Source of the DNA: Afipia birgiae 34632
GTDB lineage: Bacteria > Pseudomonadota > Alphaproteobacteria > Rhizobiales > Xanthobacteraceae
Reading direction: 5' to 3'
DNA length: 50,845 bases
Assembly (NCBI RefSeq): GCF_000308295.2
Contig: NZ_HG326654.1
Coordinates: 713,790 to 764,634 of the forward strand
Below the pieces are notes generated by a model. That model was not told where the DNA came from and ran no database searches. It worked only from the letters and a program-made list of their open reading frames with translations. Of the stretch, positions 1 through 11,612 are shown one piece after another. The stretch's first letter is position 1; each line of letters begins with the position of its first letter. A program made the translations under genes and the position numbers.

Positions 1-416
1 GCGGCGGCCAATGCGACGCCGGATGCGATGGTGAGCATGCCTTTGCGCGTGCTCCACCAGGCCTGATCCGACGGAGCATGGTCGTGAATGTGCGAATGAC
101 CTTCTTCGTGCTCCGCCGATGCTCCTTTGCCGTTTCCGTGCGAATGGTTTTGCGCCGGTTCGGAACGAATAACGCGGTAGCCGAGGTTCGAGATCTGATT
201 GCGGATGGTTTCCTCCCCAACACCACTGGAATCGCGGGTTACCGTCACGCTACTGCCGGTCACGGACACCGCAACGCCGGTGACGCCTGGCAAACGTTGC
301 ACCGCATTTTCGATCTTCGTGGCGCAGGAGGCGCAATCCATTCCCTCAACCCGCAATCGCTCGGTAATCAAAGCCGTTGGCGCCATCGGTTTCGCTCCAT
401 GAATTTCTGACATCAT
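1..416 (-). CDS. Heavy-metal P-type ATPase, N-terminal part (runs off left edge)
   Basis: This is the first ~138 residues of a metal-translocating P1B-type ATPase; the rest lies outside the window. An HMA metal-binding domain opens the protein with the motif GMDCASC around residues 25-31, where the two cysteines bind a soft or borderline metal ion. A His-rich linker follows (HSHGNGK, then EEGHSHIHDH), typical of Zn/Cd/Co/Pb exporters rather than copper pumps, and the first membrane segment begins at the window edge. Two ATG codons are adjacent (416 and 413). The stop codon of the upstream opgC-like gene overlaps them, so translation of the two is probably coupled. With the czc genes it likely forms a metal export set: the ATPase clears the cytoplasm and the RND pump clears the periplasm. 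The metal cannot be fixed because the transmembrane motifs are not present. Confidence 0.85.
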   Translation of the reverse strand, partial: MMSEIHGAKPMAPTALITERLRVEGMDCASCATKIENAVQRLPGVTGVAVSVTGSSVTVTRDSSGVGEETIRNQISNLGYRVIRSEPAQNHSHGNGKGASAEHEEGHSHIHDHAPSDQAWWSTRKGMLTIASGVALAA

Positions 417-1564
417 ACGGCCCTCAATCTGTCGGGCGTCGATGCCGGCCGGAGGTTCTTGATCCACGTGCGGTAATAGGCGGCGGCTGTCATCAAGGCG
501 ATGCCAGATAGGCTAACGAGCAACTGAAAGGCAATCGTGTCCGAAACCAATTCGATGAGGAAGCACCCAACGAACGACAGGAATATTCCGACGCAAAATA
601 CTTCGAGCGAGCGCTCGCCGCAGATGATCGCCGGACGCACGATGGAAAGCTTCAACGCCGGCGCGCTGCGCGGTACCAATCTCGCGACGACCAGCGCAAG
701 CGCAAGAAAATGCAGGATTCGGTACGGCGCCAGGTTCGTCTTATCGTTCGGAAGAAATAGATCGGCGATGGGGGCCGGCATCGCCGACGCGAAGCCGAAA
801 CGCGCAGCAAGTGTGACGGCGAAACTGAGCAACAGGAAAAGCAATGCCGACCACACGGCCAGGCGGGACGCGGTCAACCGCCTCACCAGGCCGGTTCTAT
901 CGAGCGAGATCCAGGCGCCGATCACGAATAGAAACTGCCAGGCAAAGGGATTAAAATACCACACGCCATCGGGATAGCTCGCGAGGTTCCAGTTCAAGGT
1001 CCGGGCCGCAGCATAGATTACGAAAGAAGCCGCGAGCGCCAGGCTGGGCGCCCGCATCAATAGCCAGAGGAACGGCGGGAACGTGGCCATCAGCGCGGTG
1101 TAGAGAGGCAGGACGTCAAGATTGAGCGGCTTGAACTCGAGCAGCAGCCCGTGCTTGAGGAGTTCGATCGGATCGGCGATCAAACGCCGGATGTTAAATT
1201 CGTCGAGCAGATAGGCGTGACCGTAATTTTGGGCCACGTAACCGATCGCGGCGACGTATACCACGAACAGCAGGATATGCGCGACGTATAGCTTCCAAGC
1301 CCGAGCCAGAATGCCGACCGCGGCCACGACAAAGCCACCGGCGGCGATGGTCCGCGAATAGACGAGCGCGACTGTGTAGCCGGAGATGAAGACGAACAAG
1401 TCGGCTGCGTCGCTGAACCCGTAGTTCTTCATCGTGATCCAGGCGACCACGTTATTGGGAATGTGATCGAGAAAGATCGCCCAATTCGCCAACCCGCGGA
1501 AAAGGTCCAACCTTAAGTCTCGACTTAAGCCGCTGTTGGCAATCGCTGTGTTCATGTTATCCAT
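413..1564 (-). CDS. opgC: OpgC-family membrane acyltransferase
   Basis: A 383-residue polytopic membrane protein with the N-terminal pattern of OpgC proteins: RDLRLDLFRGLANW, then FLDHIPNN, then DAADLFVFISGYT. About ten hydrophobic segments follow. OpgC proteins of proteobacteria transfer succinyl groups to osmoregulated periplasmic glucans; that activity is known for the family and is inferred here. Its place between metal-efflux genes is unusual, since OpgC normally sits with glucan genes. The stop codon overlaps the start of the P-type ATPase. No clear ribosome binding site precedes the ATG at 1564; a short upstream reading frame with a good site (1641-1552) ends inside the opgC start region and may supply ribosomes. 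Confidence 0.8.
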   Translation of the reverse strand: MDNMNTAIANSGLSRDLRLDLFRGLANWAIFLDHIPNNVVAWITMKNYGFSDAADLFVFISGYTVALVYSRTIAAGGFVVAAVGILARAWKLYVAHILLFVVYVAAIGYVAQNYGHAYLLDEFNIRRLIADPIELLKHGLLLEFKPLNLDVLPLYTALMATFPPFLWLLMRAPSLALAASFVIYAAARTLNWNLASYPDGVWYFNPFAWQFLFVIGAWISLDRTGLVRRLTASRLAVWSALLFLLLSFAVTLAARFGFASAMPAPIADLFLPNDKTNLAPYRILHFLALALVVARLVPRSAPALKLSIVRPAIICGERSLEVFCVGIFLSFVGCFLIELVSDTIAFQLLVSLSGIALMTAAAYYRTWIKNLRPASTPDRLRAV

Positions 1565-1641
1565 ACCGAAGCGTTGCGACAGCCCCCATCCGAAGATCCG
1601 ATGCGAAAGCCCGTCTCCACTGCTTGTGAGTTGTCGCTCAT
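1552..1641 (-). CDS. Possible 29-residue leader peptide before opgC
   Basis: An ATG at 1641 has an AAGGA ribosome binding site seven bases upstream (1649-1653) and opens a 29-codon frame that ends with TGA at 1554-1552, ten bases inside the opgC coding start. The product (begins MSDNSQAVETGF, ends ASVWIT) has no recognised domain. It could be a coupling leader for opgC, or the stump of a longer gene that lost its 3' part. The good site and the overlap support it; the lack of any known homologue keeps confidence low. Confidence 0.35.
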   Translation of the reverse strand: MSDNSQAVETGFRIGSSDGGCRNASVWIT

Positions 1642-1690
1642 GATCGATTCCTTATCCGCAGCCGGCTAAGCTTGACGCAGTGTTTCAATT

Positions 1691-2155
1691 TCACGTCTTG
1701 CCCTCCTGACGGAGCCGCTTGTAAAGCGCTGCCACGGCATCCGAAAAATCCAACGAGCTATTGCGGACACAGTGATCTTCCAGGAAGTGGAGTTGCCTGA
1801 TGAGGTCGAACGTCACCGGAGCGAGATCCAGGCCCTCATCGACGCCCGGAGGCCTGCTCGATATGATTCCGCTCATGAACCCCTGCGCCCACGCCAGATA
1901 GTCCCGTCGAACCGCAGGATTGGCTTTGACGTCATCGGTGAACCGCTGGCACGTCGCGGCGCCCAGACCGACGATTTTGGCCGTCTGTGTTTGCGCCCGA
2001 AGCGGGTAAGTTGCGCCAGCCGCGAAAACGGCAGCCAAAAACATCGGCTCGATCAAGAGCACGCGCGTGGCGATGCTAACGGAGGCCAGCGTTGCGATCA
2101 CACCGCGGCCGCCCTCCATCCGACGTTCGTTCAAGCTCCGCTCTTGTTGCTCCAA
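1691..2155 (-). CDS. Conserved hypothetical secreted or membrane-anchored protein
   Basis: A 154-residue protein with a hydrophobic stretch at about residues 31-50 that could be a signal peptide or anchor (RVLLIEPMFLAAVFAAGATY), followed by a helical domain with two cysteines (ATCQRF and DHCVRN) that might pair in the periplasm. I do not recognise the family. The listed start is TTG, eight bases after the stop of the preceding gene; an ATG at 2119 is an alternative. It sits inside the metal-efflux operon after a small periplasmic protein, so a role in the periplasmic metal response is possible but only inferred. Confidence 0.6.
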   Translation of the reverse strand: MEQQERSLNERRMEGGRGVIATLASVSIATRVLLIEPMFLAAVFAAGATYPLRAQTQTAKIVGLGAATCQRFTDDVKANPAVRRDYLAWAQGFMSGIISSRPPGVDEGLDLAPVTFDLIRQLHFLEDHCVRNSSLDFSDAVAALYKRLRQEGKT

Positions 2156-2163
2156 TCTCTGTC

Positions 2164-5761
<3,598 letters not shown>

Positions 5762-5769
<8 letters not shown>

Positions 5770-6127
5770 GACGTTGCTCCGTGCGCTTGCCAATTTCCCG
5801 GACGCGCGAGAACGAATGGACGGGGGTCGTGTAGACGACCCCATCACCTTTCCTACCAGTCCATGCGGCCGAGGCGATCCGCGCGCAAATGTCCTCAGCG
5901 CAGTCGGACCGGCAGACCAATCTCAGCTCCAGATACTGATGGTAGGTGAGATTTGTGTCAGTTGAGACGTAACCGCCGCCCTGTCCGCGCCCTCTTCCCT
6001 GTCCCCTCACTTCATCGAAGGTGAAGCCGGGGAAATCCGGAAGTTCGTGCAGCGCACGGACGACATGGCCTTCCATATGCGGCCGGATCAGCGCGGTGAT
6101 CAAAGTGTTGCTGTCGTCAATGCTCAT
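5762..6127 (-). CDS. PII-like protein of the metal RND operon
   Basis: A 121-residue protein that resembles PII signal proteins: ALIRPHMEGHVVRALHE matches the first strand and helix, a Gly-rich insert stands where the T-loop lies (GQGRGRGQGGGY), then LELRLVCRSDCAEDICARI and GDGVVYTTPV match the second half. The uridylylated Tyr context of classic GlnB is absent. PII relatives that travel with CzcABC-type pumps are known as a separate subgroup; what they sense is not established to my knowledge. It overlaps czcB by 11 bases and czcA by 8, so it is made with the pump and may gate it or report ligand or metal status. Confidence 0.8.
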
Positions 6128-7064
6128 CGCCGCCCGCTCCCTTTGTCATTTCAGCCTTCACAATGAAACTGTTCTGCGCCGCGTAGAGATCGCCGTCGAG
6201 GACGCCGAAGAGAATTTCGATGAGGTGCGGATCGCGATCGCCCACCTCGACATCGCGAGCCTCGAACTTCTCGCCGTTGCGCACGAAGACGACGGTCCGG
6301 TTTTCCACGGTCTGAAGCGCAGATGACTTGACCGCGACGGGAACCTTCTTGGCCGACAACGTGAGGCGCCCCGTGATGAACAGTCCCGGCCGCAGCCGCT
6401 GGTCGGAATTCGTCACGATCGCCCTCGCAATGGCGCTTTGGGTGTCGCTGCTGCCGACCGGCGATAAATAAGACACCTTGGCTTCGATTGCCGGCCCGCC
6501 GTCGGCCGGATCGATGAGCACCTGATCCCCCATGCTGACCCGTTTCAGATCACGGCGGTAGACAGAGAAATCCACCCAAACGTTCGACAAATCCGCTACC
6601 ACGAATGCCGATTTCTGTTCGGAGACGAATTCCCCCAGCGAGATCTGACGATCGATGACCGTGCCCGCAAGCGATGCCTTCAATTCGTATTGCGTCAAGC
6701 TTTGGTTGCTTTCGATGACTGCCAGCACATCGCCCTTTTGCACGACGTCGCCGATCCGCTTGCGGACGTCGCGGACGATACCGGGAAAGCGCGGTGTGAT
6801 CTGGACCAGTGACTCTTGATTGGGCTGCACGATACCGTTCAGCAACAGGCTGTCCCGCAAGACACCGGTTGAGGCCTTAACAAGCTCAATTCCAGCCGCT
6901 TCAATCTTGGCGTCGCTCAGAGCGACGCTATCTGCATGCTCTTCCTTCTCAGCTTTTTCCGTAGGAGCCGTCTTTGGTGTAGCCGGTTTCAGCATCCGGT
7001 AGCCGCCATAGACCAGCACCGCTGCGACCAGCACAAAAAACAAGTATCTCAGAAGTCGTTTCAT
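6117..7064 (-). CDS. czcB: CzcB-type periplasmic adaptor (membrane fusion protein)
   Basis: A 315-residue HlyD/RND adaptor. An N-terminal membrane anchor (RYLFFVLVAAVLVYGGY) precedes a charged linker, then the half-lipoyl and barrel pattern: VQITPRFPGIVRDVRKRIGD, VQKGDVLAVIES, LAGTVIDRQISLGEFV and LSNVWVDFSVYRRDL. It links the inner-membrane pump CzcA to the outer-membrane channel CzcC. It is on the short side for CzcB and lacks a long His-rich metal-binding extension. Its ATG overlaps the czcC stop (ATGA), and its own end overlaps the PII-like gene by 11 bases. Confidence 0.88.
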   Translation of the reverse strand: MKRLLRYLFFVLVAAVLVYGGYRMLKPATPKTAPTEKAEKEEHADSVALSDAKIEAAGIELVKASTGVLRDSLLLNGIVQPNQESLVQITPRFPGIVRDVRKRIGDVVQKGDVLAVIESNQSLTQYELKASLAGTVIDRQISLGEFVSEQKSAFVVADLSNVWVDFSVYRRDLKRVSMGDQVLIDPADGGPAIEAKVSYLSPVGSSDTQSAIARAIVTNSDQRLRPGLFITGRLTLSAKKVPVAVKSSALQTVENRTVVFVRNGEKFEARDVEVGDRDPHLIEILFGVLDGDLYAAQNSFIVKAEMTKGAGGDEH

Positions 7065-8335
7065 CTTGAGGTCTCGCGAGTGAGGGTAAACGGGTTGCCG
7101 ACAAGACCTTCGATCGTCGCGATGGCAATGTGGAAGTTCTGCAAAGCCTCCTGCTCCCGAAGCAGCGCCTGCAAGACCGAGCCTTTGACATCGAGCAACT
7201 CAAGTAGCGTAAACCGTCCTTGCAGATAGCCGCTCTGGATGGTCTCGGAAGCGCTGCGCGCATTCGGGATGATCGACGTCCGCAGCAGCTTGAGCTCGGC
7301 CAACGCGCCCGTGAGGGTGTCATAAGCACGACCGACGATACTGGTCAGGACGAGCTTGTTGATGGCACGCTCGGCATCGGTCTTGGCGAGCGTTTCCTGC
7401 GCGGCGATAATGTTGCCGGTGTTCTGATCGAAGATTGGTATCGGGATGGAAACGCCTAACCGCACGGCGTTGTCATTAGTGTCCTGATAATGGCGCCAGC
7501 CGGCTGAAATGCGCGGGTCGGGAATTGCTTTCAGACGCGCGATCAAAAGTTCGGCGTTGCGTTGGGCCGCAACCGCCGTCCACCGCAACAGTTGGGGGTT
7601 GGCTTCAATCGCCCGCAACACGTCCCGGAATGGCGGCGGTTGCCCTATGTTGGTCAGGCGTCCCAATGCTTTGCCGAAATGAGGACTGCTGTCCCCCATC
7701 AGAATTGCAAGGTCGCGGCGCGCGAGAGCCAATTGGGTCTTGGCGCGTTCCCGTTCGACCCGAAATAGATCGGCCGCGACCTGCGCACGCAGCGTCTCAG
7801 CCGGCGAGGATGCGCCCTCCTGCACGCGCTTCTGCAACAGTGGGATAAGTGTGCCAAAACCCTCGATCTGCTCGTCGAAGATTTCGATCCGCCGCTGCGC
7901 ACTGATGATCGTGATAAACGCGATCGCGGCTTCCGACAGGACCTCCAGGCGCGTCGCCCGTCGCTGCCACACTGCCGAGCCGATGCCGGCCTCGCCGGCG
8001 GCAATGCGCGCTTCCCGCTTTCCACCGAGTTCGACCAACTGGCTGAGTTGCAGATTGGTCTCGGCCGATCGTAAGCCTTTGTAAGGCCCTGATCCCAGCG
8101 CGTTGTCGAGCTCGAACGAAACGTCCGGATTCGGCAGTACCCCGGCCTGGATACGCAGCCCGCCGGCGATGCCGATATCACGCTCAGCCGCCGTCAACCG
8201 CGGGTTTGCCGCCAAGGCACGTTGTAGTGCTTGCGGCAGCGAAATGGCTGGCGCCGCTCGTTCGGCGGCCTTGACGGGAATTGTGAATAAAAGCACTGCA
8301 CCCGCCAGGCGCAGAACCACTTGAACCAACCACAT
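7061..8335 (-). CDS. czcC: CzcC-type outer-membrane efflux channel
   Basis: A TolC-superfamily channel of 424 residues if started at the ATG at 8335, which gives a proper signal peptide (MWLVQVVLRLAGAVLLF). A TTG twelve codons upstream is less likely. Outer-membrane efflux repeats are visible: LPQALQRALAANPRLTAAER, then LQLSQLVELGGKREARIAAG, and in the second half LGVSIPIPIFDQNTGN and LELLDVKGSVLQALLREQ. It forms the outer-membrane exit of the CzcCBA pump and is the first pump gene of the leftward operon. Confidence 0.88.
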   Translation of the reverse strand: MWLVQVVLRLAGAVLLFTIPVKAAERAAPAISLPQALQRALAANPRLTAAERDIGIAGGLRIQAGVLPNPDVSFELDNALGSGPYKGLRSAETNLQLSQLVELGGKREARIAAGEAGIGSAVWQRRATRLEVLSEAAIAFITIISAQRRIEIFDEQIEGFGTLIPLLQKRVQEGASSPAETLRAQVAADLFRVERERAKTQLALARRDLAILMGDSSPHFGKALGRLTNIGQPPPFRDVLRAIEANPQLLRWTAVAAQRNAELLIARLKAIPDPRISAGWRHYQDTNDNAVRLGVSIPIPIFDQNTGNIIAAQETLAKTDAERAINKLVLTSIVGRAYDTLTGALAELKLLRTSIIPNARSASETIQSGYLQGRFTLLELLDVKGSVLQALLREQEALQNFHIAIATIEGLVGNPFTLTRETSR

Positions 8336-8397
8336 AAGATCAACCTGAATAGCGTACGGATGACGACGCAACTTACGTCGCGCGTTCGGCTAATTGC

Positions 8398-8775
8398 TCA
8401 GGTGAGATGCTTGGGTGGCGGCGTATCGAGCCAGAGAGGATTTGCGTCGAGACGGTGTTGAGCCACAAAGGATAGTCTGACTGGCTTGGCAGACGGACCG
8501 CTTACCGCGGCCATCACTGGCGTCAGGATCGGTGCGCAGACGTAGCAATGGCTGGCGACCGCCGGCAGCTTTTTGGTTGCATCGTCGCCTTGACCACCAT
8601 CATCTGAAGGGGTGCTGAAATCGGAGGCGAGCGAGATCCCCACGACCTCGTCGGCGCAGGACACGGCATGGGACATGCCGACGAAAAGATACGCAAAGGC
8701 AAGCAACGCCAGCAGCGCACGGCGAACGCCCGACGCTTGCGATCTCGGCAACCTTTTGCTCAGCCGATGGTTCAT
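8398..8775 (-). CDS. CzcI-like small protein leading the czc operon
   Basis: A 125-residue protein with an N-terminal hydrophobic segment (ALLALLAFAYLFVGMSHAVSC) and a mature part with HCYVCAPI, a Cys/His site. It matches in size, layout and position the CzcI/DUF2946-like leader proteins found just before czcC in other cation-efflux operons; in Cupriavidus CzcI influences czc expression, but the mechanism is not clear. A perfect 13-bp palindrome lies 27 bases upstream of its start. About 60 bases separate it from czcC. Confidence 0.65.
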   Translation of the reverse strand: MNHRLSKRLPRSQASGVRRALLALLAFAYLFVGMSHAVSCADEVVGISLASDFSTPSDDGGQGDDATKKLPAVASHCYVCAPILTPVMAAVSGPSAKPVRLSFVAQHRLDANPLWLDTPPPKHLT

Positions 8776-8801
8776 ATGTTCCGATTAGCAAGTCTTGCCA
8801 A

Positions 8802-8814
8802 GTAATACTATTAC
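8802..8814. promoter_or_regulatory. Candidate operator 1, czc/czcD intergenic
   Basis: The sequence GTAATACTATTAC is a perfect palindrome with one central base, in the 162-bp space between the divergent czc operon and czcD. It lies 27 bases before the CzcI-like start, where a repressor or MerR-type activator would act. No regulator gene is visible nearby, so the protein that reads it is unknown. Confidence 0.45.
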
Positions 8815-8844
8815 ATTGTCCCGCGCCCGTCCGGAACCCCCAAT

Positions 8845-8900
8845 GTTATCTGATAACCGTTGGAAAATGTTCACTTAGCCGTCACAACCGTTGGGAAATG
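8845..8900. promoter_or_regulatory. Candidate operator 2 and direct repeat before czcD
   Basis: GTTATCTGATAAC (8845-8857) is a second perfect 13-bp palindrome. It overlaps the first copy of a direct repeat AACCGTTGGRAAATG (8855-8869 and 8886-8900). The copies are 31 bases apart, about three helical turns, which would place two bound proteins on the same face of the DNA. The second copy ends 38 bases before the czcD ATG. Confidence 0.45.
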
Positions 8901-8937
8901 CGCTTGAGGCCGTTCGTCAAAGAGAGAGGTTTTGTTT

Positions 8938-9849
8938 ATGGGTAAAGGTCATTCGCACGGGGGTGCAATCCCATCGGCGGCCGGGCGGCACCGCAAGCCT
9001 CTTTACGCGGCGCTGGCCCTGACGTTAACGTATATGACCGCCGAAATCGTTGGCGGAATCTGGACCGGCAGCCTCGCCTTGATCGCGGACGCCGCGCATA
9101 TGGCGACCGATGCCGGCGGGTTGGGCCTGGCGTTATTTGCAATTCATTTCGCGCAAAAAGCTGCAACGCCCCAAAAGACCTACGGCTATTTGCGGACTGA
9201 AATCCTCGCCGCACTCATCAATGCGGTCGTGCTCCTGCTGTTGACAATTTATATTCTTTACGAGGCATACAAGCGGTTCCTGTCGCCGCCCGAAATCCTG
9301 GGCACACCGATGCTGGCGGTCGCCGCCGTCGGGCTGATCGTCAATCTCGTCAGCATGAAGTTATTGTCGGCCGGCTCCTCTGAGAGCCTCAACGTTCAGG
9401 GGGCGTATTTCGAGGTTCTCAGCGACATGCTGGGTTCGCTCGGCGTGATCGCCGCAGCCCTGATCATCATGTTTACCGGCTGGACCCTTGCCGATCCGAT
9501 CATCGGCGCGGGAATCGGCCTCTTCATCGTACCGCGCACGTGGAAGCTGTTGAACCAGGCCGTCCATATCCTGATGGAGGGGGTGCCGGCCGAGATCGAT
9601 CTTCCACTCCTCGAAAAGGCGCTGCGGGAAATTCCGGGCGTTACCGCGGTTCACGATCTGCATGTCTGGACCATCACGTCAGGGACGGACTCCCTGACCG
9701 GCCATCTCGTCGTGTCAGACATGAAAGACGCAGCCGCGGTGCTGAAACGCGCGAAAGCCGTTCTGGAGGATAAGTTCAAGATTGATCACGTGACTTTGCA
9801 AGTTGAAGACGAGGAAATTCGCGCGGCTGAGCCAGTTCTGCGGGTCTAG
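8938..9849 (+). CDS. czcD: CDF-family cation exporter, CzcD type
   Basis: A 303-residue cation diffusion facilitator that exports Zn/Co/Cd-type ions across the inner membrane in exchange for protons. It has six membrane segments, the TM2 metal site in LIADAAHMATDAGG, the TM5 counterpart in AYFEVLSDMLGSLG, and a C-terminal cytoplasmic domain (IPGVTAVHDLHVWTI, HVTLQVE). The short N terminus MGKGHSHGG has a small His patch. The ATG at 8938 has an AGAGAGG ribosome binding site at 8923-8929; a TTG two codons earlier is possible. It diverges from the czc pump operon and shares its regulatory region. Confidence 0.92.
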   Translation: MGKGHSHGGAIPSAAGRHRKPLYAALALTLTYMTAEIVGGIWTGSLALIADAAHMATDAGGLGLALFAIHFAQKAATPQKTYGYLRTEILAALINAVVLLLLTIYILYEAYKRFLSPPEILGTPMLAVAAVGLIVNLVSMKLLSAGSSESLNVQGAYFEVLSDMLGSLGVIAAALIIMFTGWTLADPIIGAGIGLFIVPRTWKLLNQAVHILMEGVPAEIDLPLLEKALREIPGVTAVHDLHVWTITSGTDSLTGHLVVSDMKDAAAVLKRAKAVLEDKFKIDHVTLQVEDEEIRAAEPVLRV

Positions 9850-9896
9850 ATCCCGAGCTCTTGGCGCAAGCTTCGTATCCCACCGGCGTTTTCTTT

Positions 9897-10754
9897 CTAT
9901 TCCTTTTCTCTGTTCATAAAACTGGATCGCGCTAATGTGGCGGGATCGGCTGCGTCGTATAGAGCCAACTTGTCTGCGAACTCGCGGAGCAGAAAAAGGC
10001 TGACGTCGTCGAGCGAGTCGTGACCCTTGCGGAAAGGCTGCTCGAGCGTCTCGATGAGGTAGAGCGCATAGATGAACATATAGGAGATGAATCCGAAAAT
10101 CAGGGCGGTGCCGGGCGAGCCTTCCGTTTCCAAAAACAGCAAGAGCAAGACGATCGCTGCAACAAGCGTTTTTACCAGGATGTAAACCGACGGCACGAAC
10201 TGCATGCTTTGGATGTGATAGATGCGGAATACGCATCTGCGAAGCTGATCTTGCTGGCCGCGCAGCCGAACGATAAAATTGGCGGGCATCCCAAGCCGGT
10301 CCATCTGTGCGATAACCGGCGTGAGCTTGTCGACCTCGGCGATGACTGGCTGCAGTCTGCTGTGGGCGCCTGCGTGCCCCAGGCCCTTCTGCAAAGTCAC
10401 TAGAATGCCAGATAGGATAGCCCGCAAGGGCCTGATTTGAAACTCCGTGCATTTCTCGACAAAGCACGTGGCGTCGTCGTGAATCGCCTCCAGAGCCACG
10501 CGAATGTCGGCTGGCAAGCGTTCGGATTCCTTGTAATCGGACAGCACGCCGGACAGCAGAAAACCGATGATGAAGATCGCGCCGCCGATGGCGCTGGTCA
10601 ACAGGGTGCTCAGCGTCACGAATTCGAATTGCATCCAATGAACGAATACCTTGAGCAGGCTGATCGCGATGACCAACCCCGCCACCACAAAAAACAGCTT
10701 GAGTTTCTTCAGGTGGTGACGCTTGTTGAGCCAATCCATAGCCGGGACTTTCAT
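9897..10754 (-). CDS. Membrane protein of unknown function (bestrophin-like or DUF4239-like layout)
   Basis: About 285 residues with two hydrophobic segments near the N terminus (LFFVVAGLVIAISLLKVFV and LTSAIGGAIFIIGFLLSGVL), a long helical middle, and a second hydrophobic pair (VYILVKTLVAAIVLLLLFLE and GTALIFGFISYMFIYALYLI). The phrase SGVLSDYKESERLPADI resembles bestrophin-like proteins, but I cannot confirm the family. It converges with czcD, with 47 bases between the stops. The start is uncertain: ATG at 10754 and 10739 are both possible. Confidence 0.6.
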   Translation of the reverse strand: MKVPAMDWLNKRHHLKKLKLFFVVAGLVIAISLLKVFVHWMQFEFVTLSTLLTSAIGGAIFIIGFLLSGVLSDYKESERLPADIRVALEAIHDDATCFVEKCTEFQIRPLRAILSGILVTLQKGLGHAGAHSRLQPVIAEVDKLTPVIAQMDRLGMPANFIVRLRGQQDQLRRCVFRIYHIQSMQFVPSVYILVKTLVAAIVLLLLFLETEGSPGTALIFGFISYMFIYALYLIETLEQPFRKGHDSLDDVSLFLLREFADKLALYDAADPATLARSSFMNREKE

Positions 10755-11103
10755 CAAATACGGTGGTAAGCTGGAAGAAATGCGGTCTTTGACGCGGCAG
10801 GGACAGCGGAGCCAGGCGCATGCTTATCGAACAAGTTTGTGTCTGACTCCAACCTCCTACTTCGGACGTTGTGAAAGGACTGCAGCGCAGCATTCATTTT
10901 GCTGGGGAAACGTCTCTTTCATGACCGCAGAGGCGGACATGACGTCGCAACCCTTTGAAAGGGGGTATGGAGGGCTTTTGGGATCTGGAAAGCGTGTTCC
11001 CTAGCCGAGACAAACTTGCGAGAAAAAAGGCTCGGCGCCAACAAACTAAATCATGCCACGATTGTGGATGACGCTGATCCGTCTCGGATCAAGGTAGAGG
11101 AAT
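10755..11103. other. Intergenic region, no gene seen
   Basis: Only short overlapping reading frames without good start sites occur here. The region must contain the promoters for the membrane protein to its left and the Gly/His-rich protein to its right. I see no hairpin or repeat of note. Confidence 0.5.
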
Positions 11104-11445
11104 ATGATCAAGCATTTGGCGGCCGCGACCGTTCTTACGGGGCTTCTCTTTGTGGCACAACCGGCATTGGCGCAGCATCATGGCGGAGAACATCACGGAG
11201 GTGGTCATTTTGGAGGTGGTCATTTCGGAGGAGGCCACCATTTCGGAGGTCACTTCGACGGAGGTCACCACGGCGGGTTTGGCGGGCACCATGGTGGGCA
11301 TTACGGCCTTTATGGAGGATTTTATCCGGCTCCCTATTACGGCAGCTATTATCCCTACGCGTATGGCGCGGATTGTTTCATTCGGCGACGCACCGTTTGG
11401 ACGCCTTACGGTTACAGAATTCGCCGCGTCCGCGTCTGCATGTAA
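11104..11445 (+). CDS. Gly/His-rich secreted protein
   Basis: A 113-residue protein with a signal peptide (MIKHLAAATVLTGLLF, cleavage after PALAQ). A low-complexity mature part has many HHGG, GGHFGG and GGHHGG units, then a Tyr/Pro-rich stretch, and it ends in RRVRVCM. The repeats come from direct DNA repeats of about 15 bases at 11205-11250. Proteins of this make are common in Bradyrhizobium relatives and have no assigned function. The His repeats could bind divalent metals, which would fit the nearby efflux genes, but that is inference. It reads away from the membrane protein gene. Confidence 0.75.
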   Translation: MIKHLAAATVLTGLLFVAQPALAQHHGGEHHGGGHFGGGHFGGGHHFGGHFDGGHHGGFGGHHGGHYGLYGGFYPAPYYGSYYPYAYGADCFIRRRTVWTPYGYRIRRVRVCM

Positions 11446-11612
11446 CCGTGTGCTCCAGTTTTAACGGCGTGGATAAGTTCCTCGCGCGGACCGCAGGTGC
11501 GCGGTGTATTGTTTGGAACGGGAAGTGGATGGCAAGGGAAAGTGGATCGCAAGTTCAATGAACTTTGATCGAGTACTAAACGCACACCAGCTGGATTAGA
11601 TTTTATTCATCG

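Noticed and set aside
10723..11004. Small plus-strand frame between the membrane protein and the Gly/His-rich gene
   Set aside because: Overlaps the neighbouring gene start, has no ribosome binding site and no recognisable content.
10990..11010. TCCCTAG word as a possible left attachment site
   Set aside because: Only seven bases match the tRNA-Glu 3' end; far too short to call.
11200..11260. Repeated 15-base units as a CRISPR or tandem-repeat array
   Set aside because: They are in frame and encode the Gly/His repeats of a secreted protein; no spacers.
11016..11561. 181-codon frame overlapping the Gly/His-rich gene
   Set aside because: Trp/Arg-rich frame produced by the DNA repeats; the alternative frame has a clear signal peptide.
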